Assembly: GCF_001540865.1 (NCBI RefSeq)
Contig: NC_033622.1
Coordinates: forward strand, 15,469,237-15,533,236
Direction: 5' to 3'
Source: Ananas comosus
Lineage: Eukaryota; Streptophyta; Magnoliopsida; Poales; Bromeliaceae
DNA length: 64,000 bases
The notes beneath the pieces are model-generated. The model saw nothing but the letters and a program-made list of their open reading frames with translations, was not told the origin of the DNA and searched no databases. Position 1 is the first letter of the stretch. Every line of letters begins with the position of its first letter. Below, piece by piece: positions 1-8,765 of this stretch. A program made the translations under genes and the position numbers.

Positions 1-2340
1 CTAAACTCTCTCTCTCTCTCTCTCTCTAAATTTGTAACTCTAATATAATATTATGTTAATTACCTTGCATTGAGGTGTGGCCCAACCACATAATTACAGG
101 GAGAGAGAAAAGAAGAGATGTGTATATATACATATTTGACTTGCCTCTCTTCAAAAATGTCAAAAGCTTTAGCTTCTTATGCACACTTTTGTGCCATGGG
201 GGATGATGATTATACAGTGTTTGTTATGTGTGTGTGTTGGGGTTTCATGAGAAAAAAAAAAAAAAAGAAAGAGAGAAAGAAAAGCCCACCAATGAGGAAG
301 TGTCCAAAGTCAATTGTATTCAGTTGTTACACTATGTATATATATAAATATATATGCTCTCCCATTTCCTCATTTCCACATCCTACAGTTGCATCCACCT
401 AAAAGATGGGGCTTTTTTTTTTTTTTAATAACTTTTATGTATGTCTGGGTTTTCTTTTTAATTAAAATACTATACTCTCACGGTTTAAATTTTTAAAAAT
501 AAACAGTTGTTTATTTACATAATATGAAAACTGAAATCATTATATTTCTTCGAGTTTACTGGCGTATGAAATAAAGAAAAGAAGTAACCTATGATTTATC
601 AATCACCAAAAATGTACAAAGATGTGTATTATAAACTTCAAAACTAATGGCTTTTATTTGGTTCTTTTGGATACCTGCATCAGACCCTAATAAATCTATT
701 GGCGCTAGACCAACTTAATTATTTCTCAACAAGTGGTTTTGTTTCTATGTCACTTGTGACCAACACAAATGAAATATGGTCTAATTAAAGAAAGGAAAAA
801 GTAATTTGCCTTTAACTTTATTCTATCATCCATTTTCTCCTAGTAAAGTAAATGCGTCATCTTTACCATATTGCAAAGAAAATGTGAAAATGCTTCTTTG
901 AGCTAAATCACCTTAATTCCCACGTATTCTAAAGGCCATAGTTATCACTTTACTATTTCCAAATGATGAAAAGTTCATTTTAAGATGGAAAATACTACGC
1001 CATACATTTTTAAGGTAATAACTCTTCAATGAATATATCAATAATGAAAATGGCAATAGAATACAAAGGCATATATATATCCTTTTCCTTGTGGTAAAAA
1101 TGTACGGAGAACTCCTGAAATAATTAATAGCTAATAGCGAATATAGTCAATAAATTTCACAAAAGTTCTAATTTCACAAACTAGACTATTTTAGTTTTTT
1201 TTTTTTTTAAAAAAAAGCGCCAAATTAAAGAGTACGAATCAAAAATTAAATGATTAATTAAATTAAGGAAGCCATTCTAAAACGGCCTACAGTACAATTG
1301 GTCACCATACAATTTTACCTTTTGTTACCCCCTTCCTTTTGTTTTTTCTTCAAACTTTTTTATTTCTTAGCTACGAAGCTATAGTGGCTTCTTTTAAATG
1401 CAACAACCATTAACTGGAGCACCCTTTTTATTTCTTTTTCTCTTCTAACTTTTGAAAACAAAACAAAAGGCAGTAGTAGTGAGTGGTCGAGGGAATGGGG
1501 TTTTTAGTGAGCTTAAAAAAGCGTAGATACGGGTTATGGGAATAGGAAGAGCCAAAGTAAGCATAAGACGAGTAGGGTGCTTTTTAGATATGCAGTAGTG
1601 AGGCGATTAAAGTGACAGAGCATGAGGTAGTGCTCCTCCCTCTTTTCTTTCTTTCTTTCTTTCTTTTCTTTTTTTTTTTTTTTTTTTTCTCTCTTTTCTC
1701 CACTGCAACAGTACCTCCTCAAAGCTACTTCCATATGTTATGTTTTGCTATTTGTATATTAGAGAGATAGAAGCTTATGTTGAGGCTCTTTACACATCAC
1801 CTCCATCTGAGTCGTATTGTGCTTGAACTCATCAAACTTTAGTTATTTTAATGTACTTATTTGATTTATGAATAATGCCTTTTAGTTTATCAATCAGTTA
1901 TCGCATAAGCTCGCATGAGTTAAAATATGCAACATGTAAATCCAATCTTTGTCCTTTAGATACTGTAGTGACTACCGAGTTACTCTTAGTTATTTTCTTA
2001 GGACATGCCGTTTTCTTTGCTCAATCCGAACATCCTTTACCCCTGTCCATTCGGATGCTGATTGCAGGGAGAGATAAGATTTTACTCACTTAAGAATGTG
2101 ACGTGTTTACTGGAGCTGATCCACTCCAGAGACTTAAGCCTACAAGTTTGGGCTCATTAGTCCATAAGTATTTGTCTACGTACCCTCAAAATTCCATGTA
2201 TTTGTGGATTAACTATGAGAAACTAGGGTGCAGTCATATGATAAGAATTAAGACTAAGCAATTAAACAAATGTAGTAAGTCCGAGAGGTGCTAATCACAT
2301 GATATAAAAATAGAACATTCATTAGAACAAGGCTGATGAA
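1..2340. other. gene-free AT-rich flank
   Basis: I see no supportable gene here. The stretch opens with a CT microsatellite (about 1-27), holds poly-A/poly-T tracts (about 253-266, 413-426, 1197-1216) and a TTTC-rich run near 1640-1690. The open frames present are short, low-complexity and resemble no protein I know. The part from about 1800 to 2300 is less AT-rich and may be an old transposon remnant, but I could not define its ends. Confidence 0.6.
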
Positions 2341-2363
2341 ATTGCAACGTCCACTAACAAGAA

Positions 2364-2473
2364 CATGGGGACGAGGAACGCGGCAGTTTTTCCCGAGCCG
2401 GTGCGCGCCATGGCGACGACGTCGGCGCCGGTGAGGATGAGCGGCGGTTTAAGGAGACTAGCGGCACGACGAG
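2364..2473 (-). pseudogene. RH29: DEAD-box RNA helicase fragment (RH29-like)
   Basis: Read on the minus strand, this short piece encodes [18 protein letters not shown] followed by KTAAFLVPM. That is the region just after the Q motif plus motif I (ATP-binding P-loop, here ARTGSGKT) of a DEAD-box helicase. The wording matches plant RH29/DDP10-type helicases particularly well. An in-frame stop lies about five codons upstream of the similarity, and the match ends right after FLVPM, where non-helicase sequence runs to another stop. No other helicase motif (DEAD, SAT, HRIGR) was seen nearby. It is a single-exon-sized relic, not a working gene, and it abuts the inverted duplication starting near 2519. 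Confidence 0.7.
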
Positions 2474-2518
2474 TTCAAACCTGGACCGCATGGACCGGGA
2501 TTGCTCTGGTTTTAACAT

Positions 2519-3461
2519 ACATCAAAGTAGATTCGGACCGACCAATACAGCCCATTCGGCCCATGATTCCTGCTATTTTTGCCCAACGCACAACATCAGC
2601 CCAAATTATATTTCATCACATTCCTCACCGCACGCAGCGCATAACCTTGAGTTCTAAATACACCTCCCTGCAAATGCCTGCGGGGATAATGAGTGAAAAT
2701 ATTAGACAATTTTAATTCGACTTGATAACAGGCATCGACTGAAGTAGTCGATCCGGTTCGGGCCGTGTAACTCCAAACACATGATTTCTTGTGAGAATTT
2801 TGTCCTAAAAAATAATTCCCTTGATAATAAGAAACCGCAAAGTGTTACATTATGAAGTCTCATTGGACAAACTACTTAGCCGTTATGTCGAGGCTCATGG
2901 GCATAAAATTCCAGTCCATCAATTATCTATCACTAGCTAGGGCCAAGATTGCCATTGTCCAAGCCATCAAAGCTCTTCGATTTAGTTATACTTATCCCCG
3001 CTTATTATCCGAACCAAACGGGGGCCCGAACCAAATGGGGCCTTTTTAGAGTTTTGTCTGAGGTTAGACTGGAAGTTGTGACGGACAGATTCTTCAAAGT
3101 TACAAAATTCCGATTACATTCGTGTTTGAGGTTAAGACTATAGAAGGGTGGCACTTAATTCGTGTTTATCACATCCCACTACTGCCTCTCGAACACTGAT
3201 TCAACTTTAGAATCCACTTGCTATCCAGCAAGGAAATTCTCAAGCTATTATAACACATAACCACCACAAGATAAGAAGTAAAAAACCATTCATGGCGATG
3301 CAAAGTGACCAAACATCGTGAGCTTAATCACTTCACAATTAAATTCGAACAATAGGGTAACACATGCATGCATGTAAATTGAAAAGCTCGAAAATTAGCC
3401 CATATACCCATATATAGATTGCGCATACGTGTAAGCAAGCATATATATGAATCAAAATGTA
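2519..3461 (-). repeat. left arm of inverted segmental duplication
   Basis: The reverse complement of this segment matches 17173-18573 in several long blocks. Examples: 3045-3120 pairs with about 17770-17850, 2720-2990 with about 18130-18400, and 3150-3461 with 17173-17480. The right arm is longer because it has extra sequence (about 17490-17760). In the right arm the similarity begins inside the stop codon of a small gene, so this left arm carries the equivalent of that gene's 3' flank without its coding part. Confidence 0.8.
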
Positions 3462-3832
3462 GATAAGAGTTAATTGATGCAGGTGAATCAAATACAAGTG
3501 CACACTTACAGCTATAAAAGAAAATCAGCATACTAGTAGTTTTTGGACATGAAGAATCAAGAAAAAAGGAGAACCTCATAACTTTTCGCTACAAATCACA
3601 CTTTATCATAATTTGTCCCACAAATATGGAAAGAAATCAACTAGTATTGTACCATACTCAGTGCCCGATACAACCCAAGGTAGCAGGGTATTCTCACTTC
3701 AACACGTCAGTATGCAGTTTGTGTCGGTATCACTTATTCGGCAGATCATGATCTGCTCGCCAACCGCAAGCAAATCCATGCACACCTAAGTGAGAAGCAA
3801 TCAAAGCAAACACATAATAATATACTTCTCTT
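3462..3832. other. intergenic, probable 3' flank of GH81
   Basis: No coding potential is seen. The segment lies directly downstream of the minus-strand glucanase stop codon and probably contains its 3' untranslated region. The similarity to the right arm of the inverted duplication stops at about 3461. Confidence 0.5.
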
Positions 3833-6241
3833 TTAATGGCAATAATGCCGATACCAGCAGCATCTCACCCACCCAATTACCCCCTCCACATCTTCGCCCC
3901 TACTGTAAAGCCACCACAGCATATTCGAGAGCGAATTACCATCATCGAATCCACTCAACGCCCTAGTCTTCTCCATTGCGCTCTCCTTGTCATACACCCC
4001 TTCCATCGCATACACAAAGCCCTTCCACCCTTCCCCAACACCTTCCCTCGCCAAAGCCGGCAACGCCCACTTCACTAACTCCCTCACGAACGCGACGTCT
4101 TGGAACAGAACCTCAGTAATCGGCAACAACGGTAAGACCTGAATACCCAGCCTGCATTCCTTCCACTCGGGGGGAGCGAACCAGAGCCCGCTATCCCTCT
4201 TATTAGCCCACAATACTCCCACCACTCGATTCTCCCTACTAAAATCGTCCTCGTACATCCCTTCCCCCTCCCGCACATGCCACCACGTCTGTGCGGCGAG
4301 AATCTCGAAGGCAGCGAGTGTCGACCCGATGGACACGAGGTGGGTATCGCCGAAGCTCAATCCCAAAAGGGCGGCGGAGTAATACGCATTCACCGCCTCG
4401 CTCGTGCTCTCCTGATTCCGCCCGTCAGCAAACTCCGTCAATCCTCCCGCCCAAGAATGCAACTTCCAGAGATCAAAGCATCTCAATCTAGCATAACTGG
4501 CATCCTGCTTGCGGGACAAAGTCATGAAATCGGCGACCATCGAATAAGCATGAGACATATACTTCCTTCCCCACGACGGATCGAGCTTAGAAAGGACGGC
4601 AATTGCGTATATAAAGTAACCCAAGTGGTAATGGTGATCATTAAAGATCCCGAAACCAAAGTCCGCGCCGGAATCCACCGACCCCTGCTTGGTGACGAGC
4701 CCGCCCCATTTGTGATCATAGAGAAAAGCATTCCCGCCGAAGCTCCCATCCAGCCACGGAGTGACGGAGGCCTTCAAGAACTGCCGCACGGCCGGAATCA
4801 CGTCGGGAAAGCCGACCTCTTCCGCGATCAAAGCCAGCCGGGCAGCGCGCGCGACCGCCTTCCCGTAAAAGTAGGACGAAGTGGTAGCGATGAGCGCGGA
4901 GCAGAGGCCGTCGGCGTCCTTGCAGAGAGCGGATGCGATCTCGGCGAAGCCATCCTCGCTGACGCCTTTCATCGAATGCCAAGTGGGCGACACGGGATCG
5001 GTCCTGAGCACCCAGGAATCGGCGACGACGCCGACGAGATCGCCGTCGATGCTTCTGTACTTGAAGTCCTCCAGCACGGTGACGCCGCAGGCGCGGTCGA
5101 GAAGGCGGAGGTGGAGCGGGTGCGCGAGGAGCAGCAGCTCGCCCCAGCCCTCCTTGGCCCAGTTGTACTCGACGCAGAAGGGGCGGGCGAGGGAGGCGGC
5201 GCCGGAGACCGGGTAGCAGGAGCTGAAGCGGTCGAGGACGGGCTCGTAGCTGGGGTCGGGCAAGAAGGCGAGGCGGACGACGCCGGAGAAGGCGGGGGCG
5301 GTGAGGAGGGAGACCCCGGAGGGGGCGAGGCGGAGCGGGGCGGAGGAGTAGCAGAGGAAGGTCTGGCCGCTGTTGAGCTCGAACCTGTGCTTGGTGAAGG
5401 AGGCGTTGGGGGCGACGGAGAGGAAGGCGTGGATGGTGGCGATGGAGAGGTCCGCGGGGGAGGAGCCGAGGGTGGAGACGGTGACGAAGGTTTGGTAGAT
5501 GAAGGAAGGGGTGGCGAAGCGGGAGGGGAAGGAGAGGGAGAGGGAGGAGGAGGAGGATTTGATGAGGTAGGGATGGANGGAGACCCCGGAGGGGGCGAGG
5601 CGGAGCGGGGCGGAGGAGTAGCAGAGGAAGGTCTGGCCGCTGTTGAGCTCGAACCTGTGCTTGGTGAAGGAGGCGTGGTCGTCGAAGGAGGAGATGAGGT
5701 GGGATTTAGGGTTAGCGTCCGAGGCGGAGGGGGAGGAGACGGTAAGGTCGGGGACGAAGGTTTGGTAGATGAAGGAAGGGGTGGCGAAGCGGGAGGGGAA
5801 GGAGAGGGAGAGGGAGGAGGAGGAGGATTTGATGAGGTAGGGATGGATGTACTCGGGCTGGTCGCCATTTTTGAGGGCGAAGTTCTGGAAGAAGGAGTTG
5901 GTGGGGAGAGGGGAGGAGAGGAGTTGGGGGGAGAATAAGGGGGAGGGGTCGGGGAGAACGGTGGATTGGACCCCGGGGAAGAGGAATGGCTTATGACCAT
6001 CGTGGCGGTGAGTCATTGTTGTGCTAGAAATACTCGCAGGAATTGGAGGAATCGAAGGTGGGGGCCGTGCAGAGGAAGAGGGTGTTTGGATTGGAATTTG
6101 GGTTTCGGTTTGTTGTTGTCTCCTCCTCCTCCTCCTGCTCCTGCTCCTGCTCCTCCTCCTCTTCTTCTCCTTTGCGATGGGGTTTTTGAATATTATATGC
6201 GCCTTGATACTGCTGAGTCTTTTCCCTAATTCCTTCAGCAT
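3833..6241 (-). CDS. endo-1,3-beta-glucanase, GH81 family
   Basis: An intronless frame that reads as a plant glycoside hydrolase family 81 protein, which cleaves internal beta-1,3-glucan (callose-type) bonds. After a basic/proline-rich N-terminus come the family landmarks: PFLFPGVQSTVLPDP, PLPTNSFFQNFALKNGDQPE, HPYLIKSSSSSLSLS, FNDHHYHLGYF (catalytic Asp, codon near 4637) and ESTSEAVNAYYSAALLG (the conserved glutamates, near 4390-4415). The C-terminus ends LWWLYSRGEDVEGV. The start at 6241 gives MLKELGKR, like relatives that begin MLKK. The model is damaged: a 269-bp segment occurs twice around a single N at 5578, and part of the beta-sandwich region expected between the HLISSFDD and TVSTLG stretches is missing. 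The 802-residue length is therefore not real. The long open frame on the opposite strand (4277-5938) is a shadow produced by high GC. Confidence 0.88.
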   Translation of the reverse strand: MLKELGKRLSSIKAHIIFKNPIAKEKKRRRSRSRSRRRRRRQQQTETQIPIQTPSSSARPPPSIPPIPASISSTTMTHRHDGHKPFLFPGVQSTVLPDPSPLFSPQLLSSPLPTNSFFQNFALKNGDQPEYIHPYLIKSSSSSLSLSFPSRFATPSFIYQTFVPDLTVSSPSASDANPKSHLISSFDDHASFTKHRFELNSGQTFLCYSSAPLRLAPSGVSXHPYLIKSSSSSLSLSFPSRFATPSFIYQTFVTVSTLGSSPADLSIATIHAFLSVAPNASFTKHRFELNSGQTFLCYSSAPLRLAPSGVSLLTAPAFSGVVRLAFLPDPSYEPVLDRFSSCYPVSGAASLARPFCVEYNWAKEGWGELLLLAHPLHLRLLDRACGVTVLEDFKYRSIDGDLVGVVADSWVLRTDPVSPTWHSMKGVSEDGFAEIASALCKDADGLCSALIATTSSYFYGKAVARAARLALIAEEVGFPDVIPAVRQFLKASVTPWLDGSFGGNAFLYDHKWGGLVTKQGSVDSGADFGFGIFNDHHYHLGYFIYAIAVLSKLDPSWGRKYMSHAYSMVADFMTLSRKQDASYARLRCFDLWKLHSWAGGLTEFADGRNQESTSEAVNAYYSAALLGLSFGDTHLVSIGSTLAAFEILAAQTWWHVREGEGMYEDDFSRENRVVGVLWANKRDSGLWFAPPEWKECRLGIQVLPLLPITEVLFQDVAFVRELVKWALPALAREGVGEGWKGFVYAMEGVYDKESAMEKTRALSGFDDGNSLSNMLWWLYSRGEDVEGVIGWVRCCWYRHYCH
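5309..5847. repeat. duplicated contig ends around an N (assembly join)
   Basis: 5309-5577 and 5579-5847 are both 269 bp. Their outer parts are identical, but each has a different 77-bp middle (5406-5482 versus 5676-5752). The N at 5578 sits exactly between them. Because 269 plus the N makes 270, the frame stays open. Both middles encode stretches expected in one GH81 protein (TVSTLGSSPADLSIATIHAF and PDLTVSSPSASDANPKSHLI). Each copy therefore looks like a different incomplete version of one locus. Confidence 0.85.
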
Positions 6242-7223
6242 TTTCTTTGTTTTTGGTATTTATTGCAATTTGATTGACGTAGGTAGGATTGGGTGTGGAG
6301 TGGGTGATGAGGTGGAAGTGGTTGGTTTGTTAGAAAGATTGTGTCGTCAGCCCTACTGTGTTTAGGGAGATTTTTTGAATTTGAGAGATGGGGTTTGGAA
6401 CTTTGAAAGGGTGCAATTGATATGAGTAATTAATGCGACCGATAGAAGAGATGCTTGCTACAGGGAGTTGAAGCCTCACCGCGTGGACCGACTGGGTTCA
6501 GGTTTCGAAGTGAAGGCATGATGTCAGGAAGAACGTGGGTGGGGGAACGGAGGGAGAAATATGGGAATGAATGACCAGCGGGCATGTAGCACGTTAACGA
6601 GAGGAAATATAATAGAGAGGATAGAATATGAAATGAATGAAAACTAGTCTAGTTACCTACCTATCTAGGGACTAGGGGGTATCACAGTATAACAAGTTAA
6701 TAACAGGAGTCTCACAGAAACAATTAAGGTATGCTTGATCTGTTGAACTTAGTATTGGTCTTTTGCTTGGCTTGTAAGGGAGAAGGAAGGATCAGATGAG
6801 AGGTCTCTTGCCTTGCAAATCAGCAGATGCAAGAAGCACACGCCCGGCGCGACTTAACATGCCATATTCCTTTCCCCTTAACTTAAACATGCCATATTCC
6901 TTTCCCGTTAATTCATCCTCCTCCATTTTGCCATAATCGTAAAGTTTGGAATAACCCATTCTTATCGAGCTAGATATTGTTCTGTGGCATACTGTTTATC
7001 ATTTTTTGCCATCGTTCTTAGCTGTACATATTTACTCCACTTGCTGCCATCTTTGACCTTCAGAACGTGCAGAAAGTCTGTACGAACTACAAGGACATTG
7101 GATGAAGGACGTCATGTTCCATACATTTGTCATTTTTACTTTTTTTTTTTTTTTTGGTTCCCCTTTTGGAAAGAGGCTCATAGGCAACATTTTTTCAGCC
7201 TCGAAGAAAAACTTACAAGTGCA
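6242..7223. other. intergenic, GH81 upstream region
   Basis: The upstream region of the minus-strand GH81 gene. It contains a short tandem duplication around 6857-6908 (a unit of about 35 bp with ATGCCATATTCCTTTCCC). The open frame at 6984-7241 is hydrophobic low-complexity translation and is not supported as a gene. Confidence 0.5.
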
Positions 7224-7855
7224 TTAGATGGCGGCAAGTAATTTTGTCTTGAGCATCCGAATATCTCTGTCAGATAATTGTTTTTCTAGGAACGGCAATA
7301 TTTCTGGGAGCAAAACAGCCAAGCTACTACTTGAAACTTGTATTTGGTCGGCTAGCATAAAGCATGCCAATCTCACAAAGGACATGATATTATAATGGGT
7401 AAAAATTAAGTATCTTATGCCTAACCGCTTTACATTTTTAATTAAATTCAATTCTAAAAAAAAAGAAAAAAAAAAGAAAAAGTAAACAAGGTGAATAATA
7501 GTACGCAACCTCTCTCTCCACAAAAAAATAGGGGGCGTATATATATTATATTATAATAGCATTATGATTCACCAAGCAGAACAGAGACATAGCATTTGTG
7601 TAGCTGTAATTGAACAGAGAAAACCGACCAAATTTTTACACGAGTATGTATCACGACCTATATCTTTCTTTCTTTTTTCTATTTTCTTTTTTTNTTTTTT
7701 TTTTTTTTTTTTTTTGTGTGGGAAAGACCAAGGATGAAGGATCTCAATGATAAAGGATCCAACGAAATTAGCAAAAATACTTACCTCGAGGCGATGGTAG
7801 TGATATTTGCCCCATCAGTTTGACCATAACTGGAGGTTTCAATCCCACATTGCAC
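7224..7855 (-). CDS. last two exons of an unrecognised protein (tentative)
   Basis: Two minus-strand exons fit together: 7855-7785 (71 bp, acceptor TGCAG, donor GTAAGT) and 7371-7224 ending in TAA. The phases agree (2 to 1), giving VQCGIETSSYGQTDG...ITTIAS joined to RLACFMLADQIQVSSSS, LAVLLPEILPFLEKQL and SDRDIRMLKTKLLAAI. The helical, leucine-rich tail is protein-like and may be the C-terminus of an alpha-solenoid protein, but I cannot name it. Upstream exons were not resolved. It lies only 0.9 kb downstream of the RBM25 stop on the same strand, so alternative 3' exons of that transcript are another possibility. Confidence 0.35.
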
Positions 7856-8765
7856 CTGCAGGCAATATTCTATCCACACATTGGTATTGTCAAGCACGTT
7901 AAAAATAAAAATAACATCGCAAATTAAAAATAAAAAAATTTAAAAAAAATCAATGAAAGAACAAGCTAGACAGAAATGAATAGATGGCAATGCGAAAGAC
8001 TATAACAGCAATTGATAGCACAAAGGAAAAGTAATAATATAACACGCAGTGTATAAGAAACTAATAAGACAAACACACTGCCATGCATAAAGATTACCTC
8101 ACGAAAGATCATTGGCAACTTGAAGGATTAAAATCCATCTCCCACATACCAAAACCCACCAAGAAAATTAAAAGCTTCCCGGCTATCACTGCAGTAGAAA
8201 AGAGTAGATAATTCTACTCCAGAATACTACCACGAAGAATTCACTCGACAAGATGCAAAACACAGCCAGTAGATGGTTGGCATTCAGGTGACAAAAGATA
8301 TATCTTAAAATATTATACAACAGTAACATGTTAAGAAGTTGTACAGAAAAATGAAAGACTTGAGGTGACTATTATGTGAAAATAAATAAAAATCAGCGCC
8401 CTTGATAATACAAAGATGTGTTTCAGCAGCATACGTAACTGAATGATGACACATAATACTCAGAGATCAACAGAGAACATTACTCCAGAGAAGTGTGCTG
8501 CAAAGTTTCAAGTTCCAGTTGCAGTAAAAGACCTTTGAGAGCCACTCTTTCGAGATGATAATAGGACTGCAAATAAAATAAACTAGAGAAGAAACGCAGA
8601 AGTGTCATCACTAGCATAGCGGGGGAAAAAAGTGCAACTGAGTTCAACTTGGAAACATAAAAGATTAATAGTCCTCTCCCCTGCTGCGATATAAATTCAA
8701 AAACAAAACTAATTCACAAACAGCCTAAAAAAGAATCTAGAAAGGAACAGAAAATAACCTGACAT
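7856..8765 (-). other. RBM25 3' flank with a candidate spliced exon
   Basis: Mostly non-coding. On the minus strand, an acceptor (TTTGCAG) at about 8572 is followed by an open stretch to about 8486 encoding SYYHLERVALKGLLLQLELE and ending LQHTSLE before a stop. This could be a spliced 3'-UTR exon or alternative last exon of RBM25, or an upstream exon of the tentative gene at 7224-7855. A single N lies at 7694 in a poly-T tract, just inside the neighbouring intron. Confidence 0.35.

Noticed and set aside
1875..2294. Possible LTR or gene at 1.9-2.3 kb
   Set aside because: The open frames look like no known protein, and no TG...CA ends or target duplication could be found.
4277..5938. 553-residue plus-strand open frame rich in Gly/Glu
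   Set aside because: It is the complement of the GH81 gene; the biased composition comes from GC-rich codons and it contains the same duplicated segment.
4969..6000. 343-residue Ser/Pro-rich minus-strand frame
   Set aside because: An alternative reading frame of the GH81 coding region with low-complexity translation.
6984..7241. 85-residue plus-strand frame with hydrophobic start
   Set aside because: It includes a poly-T tract translated as Phe and overlaps the 3' end of a minus-strand exon; no promoter or family match.
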